A stretch of DNA of 64,000 nucleotides from Bradyrhizobium sp. CCGB12. GTDB lineage: Bacteria > Pseudomonadota > Alphaproteobacteria > Rhizobiales > Xanthobacteraceae. Positions 57,438 to 64,000 of this stretch are shown piece after piece (within the stretch, counting starts at the first letter, position 1; every line of letters begins with the position of its first letter). The notes under the pieces are model-generated. The model saw only the letters and a program-made list of their open reading frames with translations, was not told the DNA's origin and made no database searches. The position numbers and the translations under genes were made by a program. The stretch spans positions 1,116,001-1,180,000 of the forward strand of contig NZ_JANADO010000001.1 of NCBI RefSeq assembly GCF_024199845.1. Direction: 5' to 3'.

Positions 57438-57707
57438 ATGCCCAGATACTACTTCGACCTTCGCGACGAAAGCGGATTAGCGCTCGATGAGGAAGGGCTG
57501 GAATTGGCCAGTCCACGCGCCGTCCAGGCCGAAGCCGCCAAGTCGCTCGCCGACATGGCGCGCGATGCCATGCTCTCCGCCCTGCCAGCCGGCGGCAGGC
57601 AGACGATGGCGATCGAGGTTCGCGACGACGGCGGTCCCTTGATGCAGGTGACATTCTCGTTCGAGATCGAGAATTTCAAGTCGCGGTCGCACACGCGCGA
57701 TCATTGA
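57438..57707 (+). CDS. DUF6894-like small protein, 89 residues
   Basis: Begins MPRYYFDLRDESGLALDEEG, the very typical start of this orphan family in rhizobia, followed by SPRAVQAEAAKSLADMARDA and a beta-hairpin (IEVRDDGGPLMQVTFSFEI). Function unknown. AAAAGGACTGCGAAG precedes the ATG at 57438. It overlaps the convergent gene at 57701 by 7 bp. Confidence 0.8.
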   Translation: MPRYYFDLRDESGLALDEEGLELASPRAVQAEAAKSLADMARDAMLSALPAGGRQTMAIEVRDDGGPLMQVTFSFEIENFKSRSHTRDH

Positions 57708-57904
57708 CGCGAGAGCTGCTTCGGCTGCTGCTCGGGCTCCAGCACCGCGATCTTGCGGCCGAGCTGCCAGACCTCGACCTTGCCGTGGCGCGTGAACTGC
57801 CGCGCGAAGGTGAGGGCGGAGGCGTCGGACATGGCCTCGAAAGCCTCGGCGGAGCGGAAAACGCCGTTGTCGCCGACGAGATAGGCGCGGTATTGCTGCA
57901 TCAT
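57701..57904 (-). CDS. Small hypothetical protein, 67 residues
   Basis: MMQQYRAYLVGDNGVFRSAEAF-type start continuing to SDASALTFARQFTRHGKVEV and VWQLGRKIAVLEP. This compact alpha/beta pattern recurs in rhizobial orphan proteins. The ATG overlaps the stop of the upstream small gene by 4 nt, so the two form a coupled pair. Confidence 0.65.
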   Translation of the reverse strand: MMQQYRAYLVGDNGVFRSAEAFEAMSDASALTFARQFTRHGKVEVWQLGRKIAVLEPEQQPKQLSRQ

Positions 57905-58101
57905 GTCGGCGCCCTCAGGCCGGGCGATCGCAACCAGTCCTCGATCTGCACGGCCATCTCGTCCTGCCGCGCCCGGCGCAGCAGCATCTCGCGGCGGCGC
58001 CCCGGCGCCAGCGCTCGGGCTTCCTCGCGACAGCGTGCGGCTTCGTCCGCGAGACGTTCGGAAAGCGATTTGGTTTGTTTGATGCGACGCCGTGTGTTCA
58101 T
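57901..58101 (-). CDS. Small hypothetical protein, 66 residues
   Basis: A basic helical protein (SLSERLADEAARCREEARAL, PGRRREMLLRRARQDEMAV) ending LRSPGLRAPT. The opening (LADEAxxxREEAxxLxPGxxRExLLRxAR) is a pattern repeated in many rhizobial small proteins. First gene of the pair with the 67-residue gene. ATG at 58101 follows AAGGGAGACGCGCC. Confidence 0.65.
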   Translation of the reverse strand: MNTRRRIKQTKSLSERLADEAARCREEARALAPGRRREMLLRRARQDEMAVQIEDWLRSPGLRAPT

Positions 58102-58448
58102 GGCGCGTCTCCCTTGTTCGAGCAGGGCGGGAGCGCAATCTGGCGATCTCATCACCGGTAAATGCCACGAGCCTTGCGGTGATGGGACAAAGCCTAATGC
58201 ATCGGAAAGCGATGTGTCAGTATCATTTGATGGTTTGTCCGCATTAAATTTGCCAAGTGAATTCAGCGCTTTGAGCGACTTACTCACCTTGATGCAAAGT
58301 TCACTTTTGAACACAGGCACAGGTCACTTTTGAACAAAGGCAGGCTCAGATCGTTGATCTCCATCACCGGCCAAGGCTCTGTCCGTGGGCGTCGGTGGCT
58401 GAGAGACCGAGCGTGCTCCCGCCTGCAAAGCGCAAGGGGAGCACGGCC
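58102..58448. other. Intergenic region, partly AT-rich
   Basis: About 350 bp without a supported gene. A direct repeat of CAAAGTTCACTTTTGAACA-like sequence (58293-58311) and GGTCACTTTTGAACAAAGG (58321-58339) is visible: the core TCACTTTTGAACA occurs twice. The stretch 58200-58340 is low in GC and may hold promoters for the divergent small genes. Confidence 0.4.
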
Positions 58449-58646
58449 ATGCCGGAAGACCGCGCGCGTCGACGCATTCACGACGAGGTAGCCGCGATCG
58501 CGGAGCAGAACGCGTATACACTCGAGATCCTGGCGCGATCGCTCGAGATCCTGAAGCAGGCGTTGCCGGATACGTTTCTGGGCCGCAAGACCTATGAGCC
58601 GTTCCCCAGCGAGCCTAGCGCTCCGCTGCAGGACGACGAGCGCTGA
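58449..58646 (+). CDS. Small hypothetical protein, 65 residues
   Basis: Charged start (PEDRARRRIHDEVAAIAEQN) and a helical part (AYTLEILARSLEILKQALP) with an acidic end. No known family. It overlaps the convergent frame at 58615-58827 by 32 bp. The ATG at 58449 is preferred as the family-like start; the ribosome binding site is weak. Confidence 0.5.
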   Translation: MPEDRARRRIHDEVAAIAEQNAYTLEILARSLEILKQALPDTFLGRKTYEPFPSEPSAPLQDDER

Positions 58647-58827
58647 CGGTCAGGGCGATCGCGACTGCCGGCAGCAGGCCGGTTTGCAGCGTGCGGGTTT
58701 GGCTGGCATGGGCGCAAATGGCCTCGGCGATCGCGCGCTTGCGCATCAAGGCGAGGTTAAGCCGTTCGGCCTCGAGGAGGACGGCGTCGGCGCGCGCCAA
58801 CAGGGGATCGGGCATGAATCCATGCAT
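58615..58827 (-). CDS. Possible small protein, 70 residues
   Basis: MHGFMPDPLLARADAVLLE followed by an amphipathic helix and a hydrophobic C-terminal part (TLQTGLLPAVAIALTVSA). The translation looks protein-like, but the 3' end overlaps the convergent gene by 32 bp and no strong ribosome binding site is seen. Tentative. Confidence 0.4.
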   Translation of the reverse strand: MHGFMPDPLLARADAVLLEAERLNLALMRKRAIAEAICAHASQTRTLQTGLLPAVAIALTVSARRPAAER

Positions 58828-58998
58828 GGTGATGCAACGCCGCGTCCTGCCGCTCGTTCCCGGCCGCGGCTGTTGCCGGGGTGCGCCCACGAGGTCGTGA
58901 AGGCATCGTGACGAAAGCGGACGTAACGGACCTGAAGCTTGCCGCGTATCACCGGCAACCCGCGAGACGCGCGGAGCAGCCAGGGGAAAACACGTCCA

Positions 58999-59490
58999 AT
59001 GAGAACGACCTTCAATGTCGCCGAGCACGGCACCGGATCCTACCGGCCGCTCGCCATCCTGCGCTGGGTCATGGTGATCATCTTCATCTCGTTCGGCATG
59101 CAGAAATTCACGCCGCAATCGGCGCAAGGCATCGCGCAGTTCATCACCAACAGCCCGTTCATCTCCTGGCTCCAGGTGTTCGGCCTGCGCGGCGAGGCCT
59201 ACTTCCTGGGCGTCACCGAATTCGCCATCGCCGCGCTGCTGATCGCCGGCGCCTTCAACCCGTTGCTCTCGGCAATCGGCGCCTTCATGGGCGTCGTCAC
59301 CTTCGCCGTCACGTTCTCGTTCTTCTTCACCACGCCCGGCGTGGTGAAGTGGTCGCTCTCGACCGATCCGATGGCTTGGAATCTCGCCGGAGAATTCCTG
59401 TTCAAGGACATCGTGCTGCTGGCGGTGTGCGTCGTGTTGCTGCTGGCGTCGCTGCCGGAGGCGGTGGGGCGGGTGCGAAACGTCGATTGA
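58999..59490 (+). CDS. DUF417 (YkgB-like) membrane protein
   Basis: 163 residues with four hydrophobic segments. Family features are the LRWVMVIIFISFGMQKFTP first helix, then FGLRGEAYFLGVTEFAIAAL and FTTPGVVKWSLSTDPMAWN. DUF417 proteins are DoxX-like inner-membrane proteins of unknown function, sometimes linked to oxidant response. The ATG at 58999 has CAGGGGAAAAC upstream. Confidence 0.87.
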   Translation: MRTTFNVAEHGTGSYRPLAILRWVMVIIFISFGMQKFTPQSAQGIAQFITNSPFISWLQVFGLRGEAYFLGVTEFAIAALLIAGAFNPLLSAIGAFMGVVTFAVTFSFFFTTPGVVKWSLSTDPMAWNLAGEFLFKDIVLLAVCVVLLLASLPEAVGRVRNVD

Positions 59491-59579
59491 CATTGTTCCC
59501 TTTTTGTTCTAGGCGACCGGACGGGTTCAACCTTTGGGCGAGACGCGGATCTCGTGCCAAACTTTCCGCGGGGCAGTCC

Positions 59580-60368
59580 ATGAGTAACGCGCTTCTCGCT
59601 TTGGTCTTGTTGGACCGTCCGGCCACGCCCGATATGTCCGCCGTTGCCAGGATCCTTCGCGAGCGGCATCCGGATTTGGCAACTGGGCCGAATGAAGATG
59701 GCGGCGTGCGACAGGCTAAGGCCAACTCGCCGCTGATTCACTGCGGCAATGAGCTTGTTGCGGTCATGTCGATGCCGGCTCCCATTCCGGAGGATACTGG
59801 CCTGTGGGCGCGCGCTGCCAGGACGTGGCCGGAGAGCAAGGCGGCAGCCACCCGGCATCGAGGTCACCTGATCGTCTCGATGGTGGGAAAGAACGAGCGG
59901 CCGCTCGTCGCCGCGCGCGTCACCACCGCAGTGATCGGCGCGTTGATCGCCGCAATGCCGGAATGCTGCGGCGTGGTGTGGGCTGGCCAGGTCGCGCGGC
60001 CCTCTGATCTCTGGCGGGACATGTCCAGCCGATCGTTTGCGCCGTTCCCCGACTATCCCTTCACGCTGTGGGTCGACATTCTTCCCTTCCAGTCGGATGG
60101 GAAGATCGGCGCAATCACGGTGGGATTGTCCTCCTTCGTCGGACGCGAGATCGAGTTCAGGACTGGAAAGCTGACGTTGCCGGCCCTGATCGACAAGGTG
60201 GCCGGACTCTCCGTCTATCTGATCGAGCATGGAAACGTGGTGAAGGATGGCGATACGATCGGCGCAAATGAGGACGAGCGTATCGCTGTTCGATATAGGA
60301 ATTCCGAGGTTTTTGGCGAGTTGCCTGTGTTCTCTTGTACTGATGACTTCGCACGCTCGTCTCAATGA
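59580..60368 (+). CDS. DUF4261 domain protein
   Basis: 262 residues, soluble. The chain starts with a strand LLALVLLDRPATPDMS and continues as an alpha/beta domain (ELVAVMSMPAPIPEDTGLW; VTTAVIGALIAAMPECCGVVW; FPDYPFTLWVDIL), with the typical DUF4261 C-terminal part. The biochemical role is unknown. ATG at 59580 after GGGGCAGTCC. It is the first gene of the repeat-punctuated array; its 3' end exists a second time, decayed, at 60600-60780, and the first repeat (60419) follows its stop by 50 bp. Confidence 0.78.
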   Translation: MSNALLALVLLDRPATPDMSAVARILRERHPDLATGPNEDGGVRQAKANSPLIHCGNELVAVMSMPAPIPEDTGLWARAARTWPESKAAATRHRGHLIVSMVGKNERPLVAARVTTAVIGALIAAMPECCGVVWAGQVARPSDLWRDMSSRSFAPFPDYPFTLWVDILPFQSDGKIGAITVGLSSFVGREIEFRTGKLTLPALIDKVAGLSVYLIEHGNVVKDGDTIGANEDERIAVRYRNSEVFGELPVFSCTDDFARSSQ

Positions 60369-60418
60369 GCTGCGTCCCACTCGTCGATATCGTGAGGTGC
60401 GGTGCTTGGACCGATCGT

Positions 60419-60502
60419 TTGACACGTCGGGCAAAACACTGGCAGAGTGGCATCATCGAAAGAATCCGGATCAAGCCCGCGGGATGCCGCGGGCTTTTTT
60501 GT
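60419..60502 (+). repeat. Array repeat B ending in a terminator hairpin
   Basis: Begins TTGACACGTCGGGCAAAACA, continues CTGGCAGAGTGGCATCATCG and ends in a perfect hairpin GCCCGCGG-GATG-CCGCGGGC (60475-60494) plus six T residues, an efficient intrinsic terminator. Closely similar copies follow the next two genes (61598, 63516) and a partial one lies at 53394. Confidence 0.85.
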
Positions 60503-60564
60503 TGGGCAGTATCGTCGTCTCCGCCGGGTGGCGTTGCAGGCACGATGTTCAATAAGGCTCAGTC

Positions 60565-60787
60565 ATGAGTGACGAACATCAAAGCCGTCTGTGGCCAGCT
60601 AAGCTCACGCTTCTGGCACTGATTGACAAGGTGGCTGGACTCTCCGTCTGTCTGATAGAGCACGGAAACGTGGTGAAGGATGGCGACATTATCGGGGCAA
60701 ATGCAGGACGAGCGCATCGCGGATCGTTACAAGAAGTCTGATGTTTTTGGAGGGCCCGGTGCTTTTCAGTACTGATGACTTCGCGTA
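60565..60787 (+). pseudogene. Decayed duplicate of the 3' end of the DUF4261 gene
   Basis: From about 60600 to 60780 the sequence aligns to 60168-60350 of the intact gene at roughly 80% identity (LIDKVAGLSVCLIEHGNVV against LIDKVAGLSVYLIEHGNVV). An extra C at about 60703 shifts the frame, and translation from an ATG at 60565 stops after 58 residues at 60741. The shared sequence ends at TGATGACTTCGC in both. It is a 3' remnant left by a tandem duplication or a lost second cassette. Confidence 0.8.
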
Positions 60788-60838
60788 GGGGGGTATCGTC
60801 AGCACATCATAGGCCCGTGTGTAAACGAGAGAAAACGG

Positions 60839-61462
60839 ATGGTTCATTCCTTTCCAGAGAAGCGCCATGGCAAGGCAAAGGCTCGAAGATTCTATGTCGT
60901 AGGTTTGGACTTCAGGCTTCAAACGGCGCCGGGATGGGAGATGGAAAATCTCGAGGTTGTCGCCGGCGTGCGCAAAATACTCATTGCACCACCGGGGCGG
61001 GGCTTCGTGCCTTTTCCTGAACCACCGCGGCTCGTGATCGACAAGTCTCTCGGTCGCGCTCCCAGGGACTGGGAGCTCTTTCACGACTACTGGCTCGCTT
61101 CCGACCGGATGAAGATCCTTCTTGAGACGTTAGATTTGGAGGGAGTTCGTTTTGTCAGATGCGAGACACGATATCGAGACGGTCGCGCAGCGCCTACGTA
61201 TTGGCTTTGCGACGTCATCCGGGTTCTCGATGTCGTCGACGAAGAGAGGTCGGTTCTCAAGATCGATTATCCCACACCCGATCGTAAGGTTTACGATCTG
61301 AGTGCAAGAAGCTGTCTCCTCTTCAAAGAGGATAGTGTCGGAGCGGCCCATATCTTCAGGCTTCGCTTTTATCCAATGATAGTCTGCGACGAGGTCGTCA
61401 AGGATGCTTGCAAGGAAGCGGGCATGAGGGGCATCGGATTCACCGATGCGACCAAGTATTGA
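60839..61462 (+). CDS. DUF1629/Imm11-type immunity-like protein
   Basis: 207 residues, soluble. Residues about 45-190 show the DUF1629 pattern: LIAPPGRGFVPFPEPPRLVI, LGRAPRDWELFHDYWLASDR, then MKILLETLDLEGVRFVRCET and a WLCDVIRVLDVVDEERS strand-helix block. DUF1629 is classed as immunity family Imm11 in polymorphic toxin systems, where it neutralises a neighbouring nuclease toxin. The AHH nuclease-like gene lies 448 bp downstream on the same strand with repeat C between them, so an immunity role is plausible, though the immunity-first order is atypical. No strong ribosome binding site at the ATG (60839). Confidence 0.75.
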   Translation: MVHSFPEKRHGKAKARRFYVVGLDFRLQTAPGWEMENLEVVAGVRKILIAPPGRGFVPFPEPPRLVIDKSLGRAPRDWELFHDYWLASDRMKILLETLDLEGVRFVRCETRYRDGRAAPTYWLCDVIRVLDVVDEERSVLKIDYPTPDRKVYDLSARSCLLFKEDSVGAAHIFRLRFYPMIVCDEVVKDACKEAGMRGIGFTDATKY

Positions 61463-61597
61463 GCTTACGCGCAGCTGCCGCCGATGGTGAGATTCCATGG
61501 CTGAGAATCCAGCCTATGGAAATGGAAAAGCCTTGCTCTTGAGGCGTGGCTCATCGAGCGTTACGAACGGAAGGCGTTGTGGCTCCAGGTTTGCTCG

Positions 61598-61683
61598 TTG
61601 ACACGTCGGACAAACACCGGCGGAGTGCGATAATCCAGAAGATCTTGGGTGACGCTCGCGAGGATTTCGCGGGCTTTTTTGTT
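61598..61683 (+). repeat. Array repeat C ending in a terminator hairpin
   Basis: TTGACACGTCGGACAAACACCGG... then a hairpin GCTCGCGA/TCGCGGGC (61654-61674, one G-U pair) followed by six T residues. It is the most divergent of the three array copies. It lies 135 bp after the immunity-like gene and 227 bp before the AHH gene, so the two genes are probably transcribed separately. Confidence 0.78.
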
Positions 61684-61910
61684 GGCTCTTCTTCGCAGCA
61701 GGCAGGCGTTTCTTGGCGGTGGCCTCCTGCGAGAATGCTTGCCTTAGGCAATTGCATGGAGCGGCGTTCATGAGTCTCGACGCCGCTATGGGTTACTAGC
61801 TGCCGCTTCACCTACGGCAAAGATAAGCGATCAAAATCTCCACTCGCATGCGGGCACCAAACGGCTTGGGGCCACGCACACTGATGCCTTGCGTAAGGCA
61901 AGAGGATAGC

Positions 61911-63473
61911 ATGCTTCAGATCCATCACATCTTGCCACAGAGCCTTGCGCGCCACTTCACACTCAAGGTCTTGGGCAATCGTTTCAGCCTCAATGGCATC
62001 AAGAATTTGATAGCTCTGCCATCAGATGTACAAGCAGCTCGCGAGCTAGGATCAAGTCCTCATTCAGGAGGTCATCTCGGGAACTATAGCAAGATTTTTT
62101 GCAAGTTTCTTGGTCAACTCCAGTCGCACCCGTCCTTCGCCGCTGCTCAGGAAGGCGATACCGCTGCCATTGATCAACTTGATGCCGAGATGAGCAGCTT
62201 TCTCGCCGCTGCGAAGTATGCTCTCGCGAAGGGACACTTGCTCACCAATACACCCTCGGGAATGACACAGGAGGACGCGAACAGGCGTATCGAAGACTGG
62301 TACGCAAATTGGCGAACGTATGCCAAAGAGAATCGAGACAACATTCAGCAGATGCTGGATACCGTCGACCAACTCCATGGCGCTAACCAATGGGAAGCCG
62401 CTCTGCGCGGTCCTATCCTCCTTCCGGACGACACTCTCAGTCTCGCGGACAGGATAGCGATCTTGGCGCGATACCACTCCAGTTCGCATATTTCTCAGCA
62501 CTTCGCGCCTGTTGGACCTGTTCCCGATCTGCCTGGCCTCGTTGCCCCCGTTATCGATACGCGTCTGCCCGGCTTTACTCCGTCTCTACCTGGAGATTTG
62601 GATCGACCGGAGGGATTCACGCCAAGTCCGCTTCAAACCTATGGACCGCCCGGCTTCCCGGTGGTCGATCCGCGAGGCTTTGGGCAATTACCTCCAACAA
62701 GGGCTGCTCCATCGGAGCCGCAAGTCTTGCAATTCCATTCCGAGACAAGCCAACCGCTGATGTTCACTGATGGCTCACCTGTGTTAGGGCCGCCGATACC
62801 TCCTGATGGAGGCTCCGCCTTGTTGATGGGAGCGGGTGTGCTTGGTGCGGGCGCCCTGATGATACCTGGATTGCAGGGGCTCGGTGCTAGGTTACTCGCA
62901 GGTGCGACTGCGGCCGCTCTCACCCGACCTGCTTTTTCAGCGAGTGTCTCAGGTGATGCCAACGTTGCAGATGGAAGTGTTTTCTCCAAAGGGGCGGCTC
63001 CTTACAATCCGTTCGACTTCGGCCGTCCGGCACACGACGCGCAGGCGGTTCAGGCCAGCCCCTTTGCTGATCGCTTCGGACGTTGGACCGACATCTCGGC
63101 AGGCACTCCGCTCGCGCAGCCCTCGAACGTACAGGAAGTGCTCGACACTCCTACCGCGGAAGCTGTCGCGCCCGAAGATGTGCGGCGTCTCACCCGTGTT
63201 AACGCGTCGAATGCGGGCAGCGTGTTCTCGTCTGGCACTGCGCCGCTCCCATATCTGCCCTCTACCGAATTCAATGAGCGGTTTGGCCGTTGGACCGTGC
63301 CGACCGCTGACGGCCGGCAACCGCAGACGAGCAAGCCGATAGGTATATTCGCGGATGAGCCAAGCTACCTCATTCCACCGCCGATCTTCGGAGTGGATGG
63401 TCCGGGCAATCCGCACAACGACGCTGAGGAGTGGTTCTCGCGCTGGATACGGCCACTGCTTCGCCCGGAGTGA
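61911..63473 (+). CDS. Protein with N-terminal AHH nuclease-like domain
   Basis: 520 residues. The AHH-type HNH-fold nuclease motif begins at residue 4: His5-His6 in LQIHHILPQSLARH, then IKNLIALPSD and the second histidine set His51 and His55 with Tyr59 (SPHSGGHLGNYS). A helical part reaches residue 160, then a Pro-rich region (about 205-290), a hydrophobic Gly/Ala segment (LLMGAGVLGAGALMIPGLQG, about 303-340) and a C-terminal part with repeated SVFS...RFGRWT units at about 388 and 456 and EEWFSRW at 507. In polymorphic toxins AHH is normally C-terminal, so this order is reversed. The ATG at 61911 is chosen over one at 61848 because AGAGGATAGC precedes it. Activity is unproven. Confidence 0.72.
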   Translation: MLQIHHILPQSLARHFTLKVLGNRFSLNGIKNLIALPSDVQAARELGSSPHSGGHLGNYSKIFCKFLGQLQSHPSFAAAQEGDTAAIDQLDAEMSSFLAAAKYALAKGHLLTNTPSGMTQEDANRRIEDWYANWRTYAKENRDNIQQMLDTVDQLHGANQWEAALRGPILLPDDTLSLADRIAILARYHSSSHISQHFAPVGPVPDLPGLVAPVIDTRLPGFTPSLPGDLDRPEGFTPSPLQTYGPPGFPVVDPRGFGQLPPTRAAPSEPQVLQFHSETSQPLMFTDGSPVLGPPIPPDGGSALLMGAGVLGAGALMIPGLQGLGARLLAGATAAALTRPAFSASVSGDANVADGSVFSKGAAPYNPFDFGRPAHDAQAVQASPFADRFGRWTDISAGTPLAQPSNVQEVLDTPTAEAVAPEDVRRLTRVNASNAGSVFSSGTAPLPYLPSTEFNERFGRWTVPTADGRQPQTSKPIGIFADEPSYLIPPPIFGVDGPGNPHNDAEEWFSRWIRPLLRPE

Positions 63474-63515
63474 AGACTGACTACGCAGCCGCGTAATGTC
63501 TTCGAGCTCAATCGT

Positions 63516-63600
63516 TTGACACGTCGGGCAAAAACACTGGCAGAATGGCATCATCGAAATAGTTCAGACAAGGCCCGCGGGATACCGCGGGCCTTGTGTT
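63516..63600 (+). repeat. Array repeat D ending in a hairpin
   Basis: TTGACACGTCGGGCAAAAACA, then CTGGCAGAATGGCATCATCG and a perfect hairpin GGCCCGCGG-GATA-CCGCGGGCC (63572-63593), followed by TTGTGTTT. Nearly identical to copy B over the first 45 bp. It lies 42 bp after the AHH gene. As in B, the hairpin acts as the end of the upstream gene and also faces the convergent monooxygenase gene. Confidence 0.82.
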
Positions 63601-63625
63601 TAGACGGCAGCGAGACCTTCATGCG

Positions 63626-64000
63626 CTACGTCGCTGCCGCTGCTCCGAACCATCTCGCCAACGCTTCCGCAAGTCCGCGCTGGCCTTCGTCTCCCACCCA
63701 GGCCACATGGCCGTCGGGCCGCACGAGCACTGCGTCTGGCGCTGCGACCGGTCCAAGGGCTGGAAGCTCCCATGGGCCGTCGTAGTCGGCATTGATGACA
63801 CCGATGCGATCGGCCCAGGGCGTGATGTCAATGCCACCGGGCTTGCCGAAACCAAGCAGCACGCCGCGCGCGCCGTGCAGCAGCGTGAACAATCTCAGCT
63901 TCTGTCCTTCGACCGTCAGATCGAGGTCGGGCATGCGGCGGCCGAGCAGCGCGTGTCCCTCGCCAAGATCATAGTGAATGTCGAGACCGCTCATCATCGC
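63626..64000 (-). CDS. FAD-dependent aromatic monooxygenase, C-terminal part (cut by window edge)
   Basis: 124 codons, open at the right edge. The segment (YDLGEGHALLGRRMPDLDL, then LFTLLHGARGVLLGFGK and ALGPVAAPDAVLVRPDGHVAW) is the thioredoxin-like C-terminal domain of PheA/TfdB-type flavin monooxygenases, which hydroxylate phenolic or polyketide-like compounds using NAD(P)H. VRPDGHVAWVG is the family's characteristic last strand. The FAD and catalytic domains lie outside the window. It ends 26 bp from repeat D and is unrelated to the toxin-like array. Confidence 0.85.
   Translation of the reverse strand, partial: AMMSGLDIHYDLGEGHALLGRRMPDLDLTVEGQKLRLFTLLHGARGVLLGFGKPGGIDITPWADRIGVINADYDGPWELPALGPVAAPDAVLVRPDGHVAWVGDEGQRGLAEALARWFGAAAAT

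Noticed and set aside
58615..59493. 292-codon minus-strand frame opposite the DUF417 gene
   Set aside because: Most of it is low-complexity Arg/Glu/His sequence opposite a clear membrane protein gene; only its last 70 codons, starting at 58827, look protein-like and are listed separately.
60419..63600. Integron gene cassettes with attC sites
   Set aside because: Only copy B has a GTTRRRY-like core; no RYYYAAC partner, no integrase gene and copies C and D lack the core.

Overview
The window looks like a chromosomal piece of a high-GC alphaproteobacterium, most likely Bradyrhizobium or a close relative. The reasons are the GC-rich codon use, two genes typical of Alphaproteobacteria (a GcrA-like regulator and an HWE-type histidine kinase), a phasin, many small orphan proteins, and a mosaic of palindromic intergenic repeats of the kind I know from Bradyrhizobium genomes. 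The assignment is inferred from gene content; there is no rRNA or other marker gene here. I saw no tRNA, rRNA or CRISPR array.

Layout. 0-8 kb: stress and transport genes (Hsp20 and a Lon protease cut by the left edge, a DUF892 protein, MarC, a ClC channel, an MFS exporter) and a class II aldolase reduced to its two ends. 8.0-10.3 kb: a gene-free mosaic of palindromic repeats, interrupted by a complete IS481-like element with 30-bp perfect terminal repeats and a 5-bp target duplication. 10.6-36.2 kb: a large purine and ureide catabolism locus. It holds a DUF3830 protein, PuuE-type allantoinase, a UraD/5-hydroxyisourate hydrolase fusion, a xanthine dehydrogenase with fused FeS and molybdenum subunits plus a FAD subunit, an 8-oxoguanine deaminase-like enzyme, two complete BMP-type ABC importers, a guanine-deaminase-like CDA enzyme, a biuret hydrolase-like enzyme inside one transporter operon, allantoate amidohydrolase, a TetR regulator, adenine deaminase and an NCS2 purine permease. 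Together they would import purines or related nitrogen-rich compounds, deaminate them, oxidise (hypo)xanthine to urate and carry the ring to allantoate and on to ammonium. The uricase step is not in the window.

36-53 kb: a MoxR/VWA pair, a quinone oxidoreductase, an S24-type repressor with a GcrA-like gene and a DUF6456 gene, a phasin, an alpha/beta hydrolase, a TpsB transporter remnant, arginase, an enolase-superfamily enzyme, an NRAMP-like transporter and an HWE histidine kinase. 53-59.5 kb: mostly small secreted, membrane or orphan proteins.

59.5-63.6 kb is the most unusual part: a DUF4261 gene, a decayed copy of its 3' end, a DUF1629/Imm11-type immunity-like gene and a protein with an N-terminal AHH nuclease-like domain. 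Each intact gene is followed by a copy of the same ~85-bp repeat ending in a terminator-like hairpin, giving a cassette-like gene-repeat-gene-repeat array. The second notable find is a 15-bp motif (TTCN-N7-GGAA) lying in the -35/-10 spacers of three promoters around the S24 repressor, which suggests a small autoregulated regulon. The window ends inside a flavin monooxygenase gene.
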